Below are positions 10,967 to 20,668 of a stretch of DNA of 64,000 nucleotides, piece by piece. A program made the translations under genes and the position numbers. Origin of the DNA: Paracamarosporium sp. OC-R06-R3. Lineage: Eukaryota > Ascomycota > Dothideomycetes > Pleosporales > Didymosphaeriaceae. The notes beneath the pieces are model-generated. The model saw only the letters and a list, made by a program, of their open reading frames with translations. It had not been told where the DNA came from and did no database searches. Every line of letters begins with the position of its first letter. Within the stretch, counting starts at the first letter, position 1. The DNA lies in the NCBI GenBank assembly GCA_019828545.1, contig JACVRA010000164.1, positions 111,816 through 175,815 of the forward strand. The letters are read 5' to 3'.

Positions 10967-12035
10967 TTTATCAATCCTAGTCTTCTTGAGGGTCGAAAGC
11001 TTTCTCTTCGAGGCTGCGAAAATAGCTCCTAGAAGACTTTCCATTGATCAAGCATTTTGGAATGAGTTATCATAACAGAAATCCAACATTTTGTTTAGTA
11101 GTTCTATTCTTAGAACATTTCCGCCGACGTTAAAGTCTCCGTCCAAATCGCTACTTTGATTGAATTTGGTCTGTACCTGCGGTAAATTTCAATTATCGAA
11201 CCCTTAGTCTGCTAAACAACCGGAGCCCATGATCAGAGGATATACTCTCCAAGGAAAGCGAATACAGAAAACGCCACAGTATAACATCCTCAAAATTTGA
11301 CCAAGCTCCGGAGTCGACATCAAAAGTTAATGCCCCGGATCACAAGTTTCATAACTTTCTGCCAGCAAAACATGCGAATGGTGGACGCTCAATGATGCAG
11401 CACATGGTGCTGATGGACACCTTAGATAACCGCATCGCCTGTGAACTACTTAACATTATGTATAAAATCCGGTCTCAGTTCTCGCAGTGAGCTTAGTACA
11501 ATGTATCCGCTTCGATCTCTTAGGTCCGCCTATTTACACGGTCTTAATTAGTATTCGGACGAGCTGGCAACGATAACATATCTTGTTAGCAAGCACACTT
11601 ATTCCATGTATCGTTCTGAATTGTTTGCAAATGAGGTTCGTTCAGAAATTTCACACAAAAGTGTATGATGTGATCGAGCCAAATACGATGTAGCGTGCCA
11701 CTTTTATGGCCTTTGTGTCATGAATCTAAGGCATGACTTCGGCCTTTGACCAACTTCTCAACCAAAGCTCGAGAACTGGAGTCTTCCCTAGAATGGCTAG
11801 CGCTTTGACAATAGCTCGTACCTCGAACAAAGGGTAGAGCCTGTCCGTCCTCAGGTCACTTATTCATCATAGCAGTATATCGTACGTTCAGGCAGGTAAT
11901 AGGTCTCACCTTGTCGTTCTTCAGATTAGGTCAGGTACCTTGGCACTTTAGAAGAGTTCCTTGAAACCCACGGCTATATCTACGGTCGCGAGCGAACTGC
12001 GACGAAGCACAGATAGGAACGTTAGTTCACAAGAT
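10967..12035. other. AT-rich intergenic with relic coding sequence
   Basis: The left edge of the AT-rich island. No intact gene is visible. Segments at 11638-11715 and 11950-12005 match, in the same order, a single stretch at 15449-15573. In one frame both read as a shared peptide, for example KYDVACHFYG here and KYDVTYHFYGLLEELF there. I take them as decayed copies of one coding sequence. Confidence 0.45.
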
Positions 12036-13655
12036 ATGAACAGCGGAGTTTCCAAACCGCAGTCCTGCAATTCGCCCGTGGCTTTTCCCGATACTTTATT
12101 GGACACGGCTGCAGGTACGCATTCATATCCAGGGAGTTGGAGGACATGTTATCTTACCAGATATAGAGCTCCGAGTAAGTCAAAGAGATCGGCATTCAAT
12201 TAATGATACCCAAGACGCGCCCGTACAGCCCACCAAAAGGCGGTTCGACAACATCGATCCGTTGCCTGCGAAGAGAGCCCGATTGACTCAACGATCTGAA
12301 CATGAGAAAAAGAAACCAAAGCAGATGGACAAGGTATGAAAACCTTTGCCTACGTAGGCCGATCACTGACTGTTGGGTTCAAGCAGACGGTTCCGCAACA
12401 GCCTATATTCGATCCCCCGTACGCCTCGTTCCTTGAACACTTTGCCGATCCGGTTGATCCGGATTCCTGCCCTGAGCCTGTATACACCTTTGTTTCTAAA
12501 TGGCTTGAGTCCGTTAGTTCAGACCGAGAGAAGCGCTGCCGGTCCGATAGCTGTCTTTACCGTTTACACGACAGCCCTATCTCGAGAAGCTTGACAAGAT
12601 CAGTGCCGGACATAAATCACACACGGGATACCGATATTTTTTCAGTGCCGCCGAAGCTGACTCCCACCGGATCACCGTCGCACCGAGCGGATCTCACCAG
12701 TGCTGCGGCTAGTTCAGATCAGTCATCAAGGGGTCTCGTCGAAGACCCGCTCTATATATCGCACAATCTGGCAACGAACAATATTTACATGCGAAATCCT
12801 GACGACGAATTTCCGCAACATATTACTGAGCTTATCAGTCATATACGACGGAACCGTGGTTCCCCAGGCCCCTCACTAGATCAGCTCAGGCATAACGCGA
12901 AACTGTATGAACTTGAGAAGGGTGGTGCTACAGAATCTCAAGTGGAAGGATACTTTAGGGGCGAGATATTTCCTGAAGTCGAGGCGTCAAGTGGTCTGCA
13001 GCGGAGCGACAGGTACCCAATGGCCAAGCACACTATCCCAGGTTCGGGATCCAAACTGAAACTCAGCACTCCGGTACCTGATATGCTTTATGGATACAAC
13101 TTTCGTGAGGCATTTCCTCAGCAAGCCCAACTTATCTCCATGGGAAATACAATTGTGGCCAACAACCAGAATCTGATATTTCCGTTTCTCGCTGTCGAAT
13201 TCAAAGGAGATGGTGGAAGCATGTGGGTGGCGACGAACCAATGCCTCGGAGCCTCTGTTTCCTGCGTCAACATTGCCGAACGCCTTAATTACCAGCTGAG
13301 GCACTGCGATAGCGATAAGATTCAACCCATCGATAGCGCCGCATTCAGCATCGCCATGAACGGTATAGAGGCACGACTCTACATCTCGTGGAAGCATACC
13401 GAGCTCGAGTACTATATCCAGAAAGTTGATGGTTTCTTGCTTCAGGAACCTAAGGATTACCTAGAGTTTCGAAAACATGTCTTGAACATTATCGACTGGG
13501 GGAAGGACGGGCGCCTAAACGAGATTCAAAAATCTTTGGACAGCCTTCTAGAAGAGAGTAGGAAGAGAGCTTCTGAGGCGGCGAAGTCTCGTCAACCACA
13601 GTCTGATCGTACGACCAGAAGAAGTAAAAGGCATAAAACCTTACCGTCGTACTGA
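12036..13655 (+). CDS. DUF7924-like protein, possible PD-(D/E)XK fold
   Basis: Three exons, join(12036..12114,12161..12333,12387..13655), give 506 aa. The introns are 46 and 53 nt and the phases agree. Exon 2 supplies the basic stretch KRRFDNIDPLPAKRARLT that normally opens this fungal family before a segment like FDPPYASFLEHF. An ATG at 12336 lies inside the second intron (GTATGA donor) and is not a real start. The conserved core is PDMLYGY (about 315), then FPFLAVEFKGDGG (E355-x-K357) and an NQC segment. The D...ExK...Q order is what a restriction-endonuclease-like fold would show; this is inference. The tail is basic (TTRRSKRHK), suggesting a nuclear location. It is the only apparently intact gene in a decayed island. 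Domain number recalled, not searched. Confidence 0.7.
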
Positions 13656-15246
13656 AGTAGCAGCAAATTTTGCGGTGTGGATCTATAGAGTTAGTATAAG
13701 GTCAAGAAAAATGCTTCAACTGGATCCAATATCACGGATTTCTTTAGACTAAAGGAGAGGTAGAAATAGGAAGATCTTCACGAGTTTACTTTACTAAAGT
13801 CTAGAAAATACAAAGGATAAGCTTACAATCTCTTTCTTCTTTAACGTATCAGACAAGGATATGAGGAAACTAATCATCAGAAACGTTTTACTTTACGAGT
13901 CTTTCAGCCTTGTGGATAATGCTTATTATCAAGAACAGCTTTATCTCTTGATCTGATGGTCTTGACAACCTCTTTGCTCACACTATCGCCTTCAAGCCAA
14001 GAAAAAGTATGGATGTCAAGCCCAAAACCGTTCTTCTCTTTTCGTGCATTAAGAACCAAAACGCTAGATTCTTGATTCTTGAGGCTCATAGCAGGAGAAC
14101 TACCTTCGACCTTACTATAAACATACGGCCCTTCTTCTTTAGGCTGTCATGGCCACAAAAAGGGCATCTAGCTCTCGACGACAGCCATAATAGAGGATTC
14201 GCAATCGTATGATAGTAGGGGGAAAATAAACCTAGAGACGACGTACATCTACGACTTCACTTTCTACCTGTTAATCCTTTAAAGTATAAACGCTAAATTC
14301 CGTGCCAGCGCCTGATTTATAACTTGGTAATACTAAGACGAGCCCATGACTCGTCGGTTGCGTCTGCATTCCACTTTCGGTAACGGGACCATGTTCAAGC
14401 ACCACTCCATTCACCGGGGCCCTACGTCCGGATTCTAGACTAGAGGATGATCCATATTTCTGGACGACATGGTCGACAGTGGATCCCCATAAGGTTCCAT
14501 CTCATATTCGGTCTTGTACGATACCTATTATGCAAACAGCGATAGAGCAAGAAAGACACCCCTTCTTCTAAACCGTGATTATGATGTTGAAGCCGCAGAT
14601 TCTATCTCTGTAAATGCCGCAATTTTCCCAACGCCAATACTATGGAGTTTGCAAGGATGAAGACCGAAGAAGAACACATCGCAAGAGTTTTACCTGTCGC
14701 ATTTGTAGCCGTCTTTGCGATAGTAGCCACATCCGCAACCACGATTTCGCATATGCAAGCATAGTGTGTGCCGATACCGCTCATTGCGAATACAAAGAGC
14801 AAGCTCGGTCTGCCAGTTCCAGCCATCGTAGCCACCATTTCGGATATTTGTAGGGTAATTGCGGTTAGTGTCCTGCAACGATAGATCAAGTCTGACCCCA
14901 GAGTTGGTTTGTGTTTGTGGTTAGTCTGTCGGGCTGTTGGTGTTACCTAGTCGATAATTGGAGGTAAGTGTCCAACCGACATTTCAGTATTTCTACTTGA
15001 CAGGAGTAGTGGCTGAAAGAGATTTGGCGCGAGTGTTTACTTTGATTCTTACAGTGTAAGGACCCCTACTATAAGGTAAAGTCCACTATATTCCAACCAG
15101 TGAGCCAAACCCAGGTAGGTAGTAGCCTATATGAGCTTAGCGAAAATTTCTGCTTCAATTTCTCAAGACCTTCAATCTGCACGACCTCGGACTGGAGCTG
15201 TGATGTTTAGCGCAATACATCTACTCCAATTTCTCAGGATCGTCTG

Positions 15247-15388
15247 CCGTAGACTTTTGCTGATACCGGATGGAGCTAAATTAGCGTCAGTAAATCAAAT
15301 CATCAAGCATCGCAGTAAAAGTGGGGTTCGCAGCCTCTGATTAGCTGGCGCTAATTTAGCTCCATCCGGTATCAACAAAAGTCTACGG
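15247..15388. mobile_element. 142-bp element with 40-bp terminal inverted repeats
   Basis: The left arm 15247-15286 and right arm 15349-15388 are reverse complements at 39 of 40 positions; the single difference is a G/A transition. The 62-bp core has no coding potential. Size and structure fit a MITE or foldback element. No convincing target-site duplication is visible (left flank GTCTG, right flank TATTT), so it might instead be a hairpin from a local inversion. Confidence 0.65.
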
Positions 15389-15448
15389 TATTTGCTCAGC
15401 CGCCTTTTCCGGACGAGCCGGCAGACATCTCTTGTTTGCATGTGGCGT

Positions 15449-15573
15449 TTGTTCAGAAACGTTTAATGCGATCGACGTAAATACGATGTGACATACCACT
15501 TTTATGGCCTCCTGGAAGAGTTATTCGGAACTTACAGCAATATCTACAGTTGGGAGCAAACTGCAACACTATT
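15449..15573 (+). pseudogene. relic of an unrecognised coding sequence
   Basis: One frame reads KYDVTYHFYGLLEELF and continues to EQTATLF. The same phrase recurs in two pieces at 11638-11715 and 11950-12005, separated there by about 230 nt of unrelated sequence. The frame breaks upstream at a TAA. I do not recognise the family. Confidence 0.4.
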
Positions 15574-15796
15574 TGTATCTCTTAACCAGAGCCAGTAGGA
15601 GATATCGTGTTTGTTAGCTTTTAATCTTCCCAAGCCCAGAGATGTGCACTGTACCGTACATGTGCTGCGGGCCGACATGAGGCACGGCGAAAGTTTGCGG
15701 TCTACAACAATTTCTCTCGTCTTATCTCTTGTTCAATTTTGCACGTCCGTTGATTTGCACAGTCTCGGCCCATAAGCAAGGCAGCGGTCTGGCTAT

Positions 15797-15962
15797 CTTT
15801 CCTTGGCCTAAATAGGAATAGCGCTCGTGATTCTCTTCATTTTCTCAAGATCATTTTATAAATGCGCAGTCATAAAGTAGCTTACTTTTCTTTCCTTAGC
15901 CTAAATAGGAATAGCGTTCATGATTCTCTCCATTTTCTCAAGATCATTTTATAAATGCGCAG
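15797..15962. repeat. 73-bp tandem duplication
   Basis: Copies at 15797-15869 and 15890-15962 differ at only about four positions, all transitions, of which three run C:G to T:A from the first copy to the second. The phrase CTAAATAGGAATAGCG is shared. Confidence 0.85.
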
Positions 15963-16624
15963 CCTGATCACCTAGATCCGGACCAATAGGACCACACAGG
16001 ACAATCACGATGAGAGACTTTTTTCATTCCTTTTCGTACCTTTTCTTTGCCAACGTAACGATGCTACGACCTCTCTCTTGTCTCCTTTTGCTAATCTCGA
16101 CATTCCGCAACCTCTTTGCAAATGCACGCTTGGTATTGGGCGCGAACAAGGAGCCCACTGCGCCACTACTGTAGCTTTAGCAGTCTAGCGCGCGCAAACG
16201 TACTAGTACTAAACTTCCTATTTCTTTTCTCATCCTATCGTGTATAAGGCGCAACACCGAGCTGTTTATAGATTACATATATAGTACTGCTAGTTGCTTT
16301 TTCCAAATTAGGTAGTTGCAATAGCAACTTTATTCTAAAAAAAAAAAAAAAAGCAGCCGCGAGAGTTTATGCCGGGCCAGCTCGGCAGTAAGCTTCGCGC
16401 GAGCATTTCTTCAATTTTTCAAGAGCTGTGTCAGCAGACCAACACGGCCAAAGTGCATGTGGTAGCGTAACTTCCCGAATGGCATTAGGGCAGATTCCTG
16501 TTCTAATTCTTAAAGACCTTCAAGTTGCATTGCACCTGCACAGCCCCAACCTTAGGATACTCGCCCTCTGTTTTAAATTGCTACACAGTAGCTACAACTT
16601 GCACCGCCTAAGGGCAGAGCTTTA

Positions 16625-16704
16625 ACACTAAGATTGACAACTATGGGACTGTTGCCTTCAACTAGACGGGTAAGCGCACGCTCTGGGTGCGCTCTGGAAT
16701 CCAG
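16625..16704 (+). pseudogene. relic of the histidine-phosphatase-like gene
   Basis: The 80 nt align without gaps to 59864-59943, the N-terminal coding part of the phosphatase-fold gene, at about 65 of 80 positions by eye. Most differences are C->T or G->A in the relic. It still reads TGKRTLWVRSG in frame, against TGERTPWVRSG in the gene. A TAG stands where the intact gene has CGG. Similarity ends abruptly on both sides. Confidence 0.7.
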
Positions 16705-17292
16705 CTGTTGGTAGAAAGACCCTGCTTCTCGGAACGGGAATTCAGCATTGTGTTTCAGGCTATGTCCAAGCGAATACGAAACCTGAGGCCAGCAGAATGA
16801 AGTCCTTCTTTACCCAAGATTCATGGACGGTCTAGCCCGATAACAATTACAATGTGACTTCCCATTCTGGTACTGGCCTCCATGTCGACGATGCTGCGAT
16901 AATTCCACTCGCTAACAAACTAGGACTGAGCTCGTCTGCAAGCTTCTTTGCAACAGCCTAGGGCTATATTTACAGACAAGCGCCTAACCTGGGCACGACC
17001 TGCGCCGTCACTCTTCTCCATGCCCCTCTAACTGTCCCTTACTTACCTGTAAGTCTTCTTCTTACTTCACAGCTATGACACCGCATATTTCAGATTTCAC
17101 CCTTGAACAATGAGCGCCTACGGACTGTAAGTACATAACTAGACCAGTGAACCACCTTTGCTTACTTTTAAGGCATGGAATCTTAATCTTGCGTTTTCAC
17201 CTTTGCCGTCAGTGAAACCATCATGAGCAAGTCTGAGTTTCCGCAATTGCTTATTCTGGACGTTCTATTGTGCTTTAGTGTATAGATCATAC

Positions 17293-20226
17293 TCATAGTA
17301 TGCTACGTGCCTTCTCCACCGTCTTGTTAACAATGTATCGCAAAACAGTAACTGGTCGTTTTTGACCAAGTCGCACGACACGGCCAATGGCTTGATTCTC
17401 CACAGAGGGGTTCCATTGTGGCTCAAGCAGATGAACACGATTAGCAACAGACAGACTATTCAACCTAGACTGAATGAGCTGAGGTCAATAGTATATTTCA
17501 TGCAGGCTCACCCAACAGCACCTGTACCCAAAGTCATGAGTAGTGCTACTACATCCTTTCGTTGCTGGAACTCATCGAGGATGATCTTGCGTTTATGTAA
17601 AGGTATGGAACCATCGACTCGTAAGAATGGTATCCCTTTCGCTTTGAGCAAGTTACCAGCAATATCAAGTGACCGCATCCAGAACGAGAAGATCACCCTA
17701 ACATTAGTGAGCATGGATCTACCGGCATAGTGACAGGTCTTACGATTTTCCGTCTTGTCTGTGAGTTTCAATATCTTCATAAAGCGCATAGATCTTGGAT
17801 GGATATTCAACATTGCTGAGTTCCTCTAGATTTCTATCCTCGGCTGAAGAGATCGGATGTTTGACGTGACAGATGGGGCATAGCGCGCTCTGCGCCAAAT
17901 CGGTTTCCCACCTTGGAGAGCAATCGCCACAAATAGCTTTGTTACAAGGGGTCAGACTAACGTCACCAGATCCAAGTAAGTCGGCTATGTCGCATGAACA
18001 ATAGCAACACGAAACTTCATCCTCGTGTTCGAGCATACTGAGGATCTCAGTAGGATCTTTCTGTAAAGAGTCTTCGAATATGGCTCCGTTGTTACAGAAC
18101 AATCGAAGACGTAGTAGGATCTTTAGAACGTTCTGATGAGCTTCTTTGACCTTGTGTCCACTAACGGCAAGGTCGAGCGCTTCCCTGCATCTTCGTTCGA
18201 TATTTGAATACTGCTCTCTTTCACGAGCAGTAAATTCTAGCAAATGTGTGTGGTCATTGGCTTGAGCTATATGCAGTACTGTTTTTGTACGTCGTAGACA
18301 CACAGCGCTTAGAAGCGTTTTTAGATTCCTGTAATCCTTCGGTAAACTTTGTCGTCCGTTCTCGACAGGGTCTGTAATGTGGCGTTTATATTGGGTACTA
18401 TCCTCAAGAATAGGCACTTTCAGGAACCTAATCAAGGATCCGAGGTCATTGAGCGAGTTTTGTATCGGTGTTCCAGTTAGACACCATCGTAAGAGAGACG
18501 GGAGAGTGGCGACGGCTCGGAATTGCTTTGTTGTGGCATTGCGTATGACATGCGCTGTTCGCAGGTCAACTTTTCAGGGTCCAGGACGTTTTTTTTGCCA
18601 TTTGGTAATACCTTCATCTAGTACAATCCGATACCAGTGGATATGATGCAGAAGACTTCGTTTCCTCCAATAATCCGCTGCAACGGTACCATATGTAGTA
18701 AAGATAACATCATGCGCGAGAAGTCTTGGGTAATCAATTTTGCGAGCGTTACCATGGTATTTGTAATATTTCAAGGCTCCTTCTGCGATGTGTCTGTGTC
18801 CGTCAGCATTCAGTAGTGTTGATATACACAAGGTGAAGTTCAGCTCACGCGGTAATTTCCTCAATCCAGCTGTCAATAAGCACTACGACAAGTTAGAGAA
18901 AGCGTAATAAATCTTTTTATCCTTACGAGCTGAGGGCACCACGACTAATGTCGATTTGGCTGCAATAACTCCATGGCCAGAGCTGTTGAAACTCGTCATG
19001 CTCTGCGCATACGTGACCCCTCGATGCAGCGATCCAGTGACGGCAGCCAGCATTGTCAAGGATTTACCAAGTCCCATCTCATCAGCAATCAGACCTCCAG
19101 TAAATGATTTTGTGTTTGTGTTCGTACGCAGTACGGATCAGATAAGNNNNNNNNNNNNNNNNNNNNNNNNNNNNNNNNNNNNNNNNNNNNNNNNNNNNNN
19201 NNNNNNNNNNNNNNNNNNNNNNNNNNNATGCTCAGCTAGCTAGAGTCCATTCAACACTAGGAGTTTATCAAAGTCATATTCTATCCCATCAACTGGAAGA
19301 GGCATCGCAGTATTGACTTCCTGTGTATCAAGACTTTCTAAAACGTCGAAAGAATTTTGCACTGAATGTTGAATGTCGGGAAGCTGGAGGCATTGGGGAT
19401 TCTCGTATACAAAACCCTCCGGTAGATAATATGGATCTTGTAGATAGAAACCATGAGCAGCAAATTTCCTCGCTACTGCATCTGCATCTGATGTGTAGCC
19501 AAGAACAATGACATCGATTGAGCAACATAGTGCTTCTTTGCTAGGTTCTGCCTGTGCTGCTTTTCGGACAATTTGCGATGGCAAAATCCGTGCTTGAAAC
19601 CGGAGTCTCAATCCTTCTTGGCAGGACGACAACGACCTGAAAGATTTCAGATTCATCACAGCTACTACTTGCCCACTTAATGCAATTAAATCGCAACGTT
19701 GGCCTTGGAACTGGAGTTCCATCGTGGTCACGTTCAGTTCTGCGTAAGCGGTGGTGCCGAATGAAGAGAGGAATTCTTTGTTCAAGCGCACTTCAATATC
19801 GGTAATCTACAGCAATTCAGCTCTCGGGACAGCTATGCTACTGTATTCTCTCACCATGCCAAAACACACTTGCGCCGCGTAAAATTCGTTACCATCAGTG
19901 AGATTAACAGTGTCCAACCCATTGATGTTAATGTCTGCATTGAACCCGATATTAGACAAGTTTCCGGGGGTGCTGGAGGCGTTCCTATCACTATGCGTTT
20001 CTGGTGTAGGCAAGCCTACTTCAGTTCCCGGTGGCGGCCACATCCAATTCCAATTGCCGACAGACTCAACCAATGATCCGTACCCAGGGAAGAGATCGCC
20101 AACATCATAGTTGTTGATGCTCGGACGTTTGTTAGGGGACATAGGCGTATGTTGAAGTGCGTCGATGGAATAGTTCCATGGTCTCTTTTCACCATGATGC
20201 AAGTCTGTTTCTAGGTGGCTCCCCAT
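17293..20226 (-). CDS. SNF2/RAD5-16-type helicase with RING, split by a gap
   Basis: Minus-strand exons: 20226-19855, 19806 to the gap, gap to 18927, 18882-18849, 18793-18612, 18554-17744, 17697-17512, 17464-17293; introns of 44-57 nt, phases consistent. Visible SNF2 motifs: GGLIADEMGLGKSLT (motif I), VVVPSALLIDSW (Ia), VLDEAH rebuilt across intron 18555-18611 (motif II), LTGTPIQNSLNDL (III), a RING-like finger (CCYCSCDI, then CNKAICGDC, then CPICHVKH), VIFSFWMRSLDI (IV), LMTLGTGAVG (V), QAIGRVVRLGQ (VI). This is the RAD16/HLTF-like group: DNA translocases coupled to a RING E3 in repair or chromatin. A run of 81 N (19147-19227) removes the region before motif I. An in-frame TAG at 19240-19242 and TGA at 19138-19140 flank the gap. 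They may be intronic or real damage, so intactness is undecided. The C-terminus stops soon after motif VI. Confidence 0.8.
19147..19227. other. assembly gap (81 N)
   Basis: An unresolved run of N inside the helicase gene. Confidence 0.99.
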
Positions 20227-20668
20227 CCTTGGACGTGTGCTTACTGGTTAGTATGTTAAACAATCAACGAAAGCAATCGCTGAAGGATAGTAGAGGGTAG
20301 GTAACCTCCATAGCCACAGGCTAAAATCCCTCAGGATGACAAGGCTGCTGCCTCATGTACCAGTATGCGGCTTATCGCTCTCCCCGGTCACTAACCTAGT
20401 CGTTACTCGGAGCGAACAAATCAGCGACTTGCATAACCTTGACGGGCTCAGCTACGAACGAATCACCTTTTAATTGAACACAGCCACATTATTGGAACGA
20501 TCAGCCTCGTAAAAAGCAAGCGCTGTGGCGTAGCTGACCGTCCTTCGCTTCTTTTCCATCCGCTTCTGCGTTCTTCAATATCCTAACGAGACGTTGAAAC
20601 ATTGCTAACGGTTCCTGGACATCTTTCTGTAGACAACTGCACCGCACGTATGATGAATATATACCGTA
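20227..20668. promoter_or_regulatory. shared upstream region of helicase and NACHT genes
   Basis: 442 bp between two divergent starts. It must contain both promoters if both are transcribed. I see no distinctive element. Confidence 0.4.

Larger units (their letters stand above)
13656..17292. other. AT-rich, gene-poor island
   Basis: 3.6 kb without a convincing gene. It holds the hairpin element at 15247-15388, the 73-bp tandem duplication at 15797-15962, the relic at 15449-15573, a poly-A run near 16337-16352, several diverged copies of a TTCAATTTCTCAAGACCTTC-type phrase (about 15150, 15225, 16408, 16505) and the phosphatase relic at 16625-16704. A Cys-rich open stretch on the minus strand near 14690-14878 could be another gene fragment but has no recognisable family. 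Confidence 0.6.

Noticed and set aside
12336..12386. Open frame starting at ATG 12336 as the N-terminus of the DUF7924-like gene
   Set aside because: The ATG is part of a GTATGA splice donor. Exon 2 upstream joins in phase with an AAG|ACG boundary and supplies family-typical sequence.
13904..14089. 61-codon minus-strand frame
   Set aside because: In AT-rich decayed sequence; no recognisable family or splice structure.
14602..14889. Hydrophobic 95-codon frame and an overlapping Cys-rich 62-codon frame
   Set aside because: Two frames compete, no start context or family; perhaps a gene fragment but not supportable.
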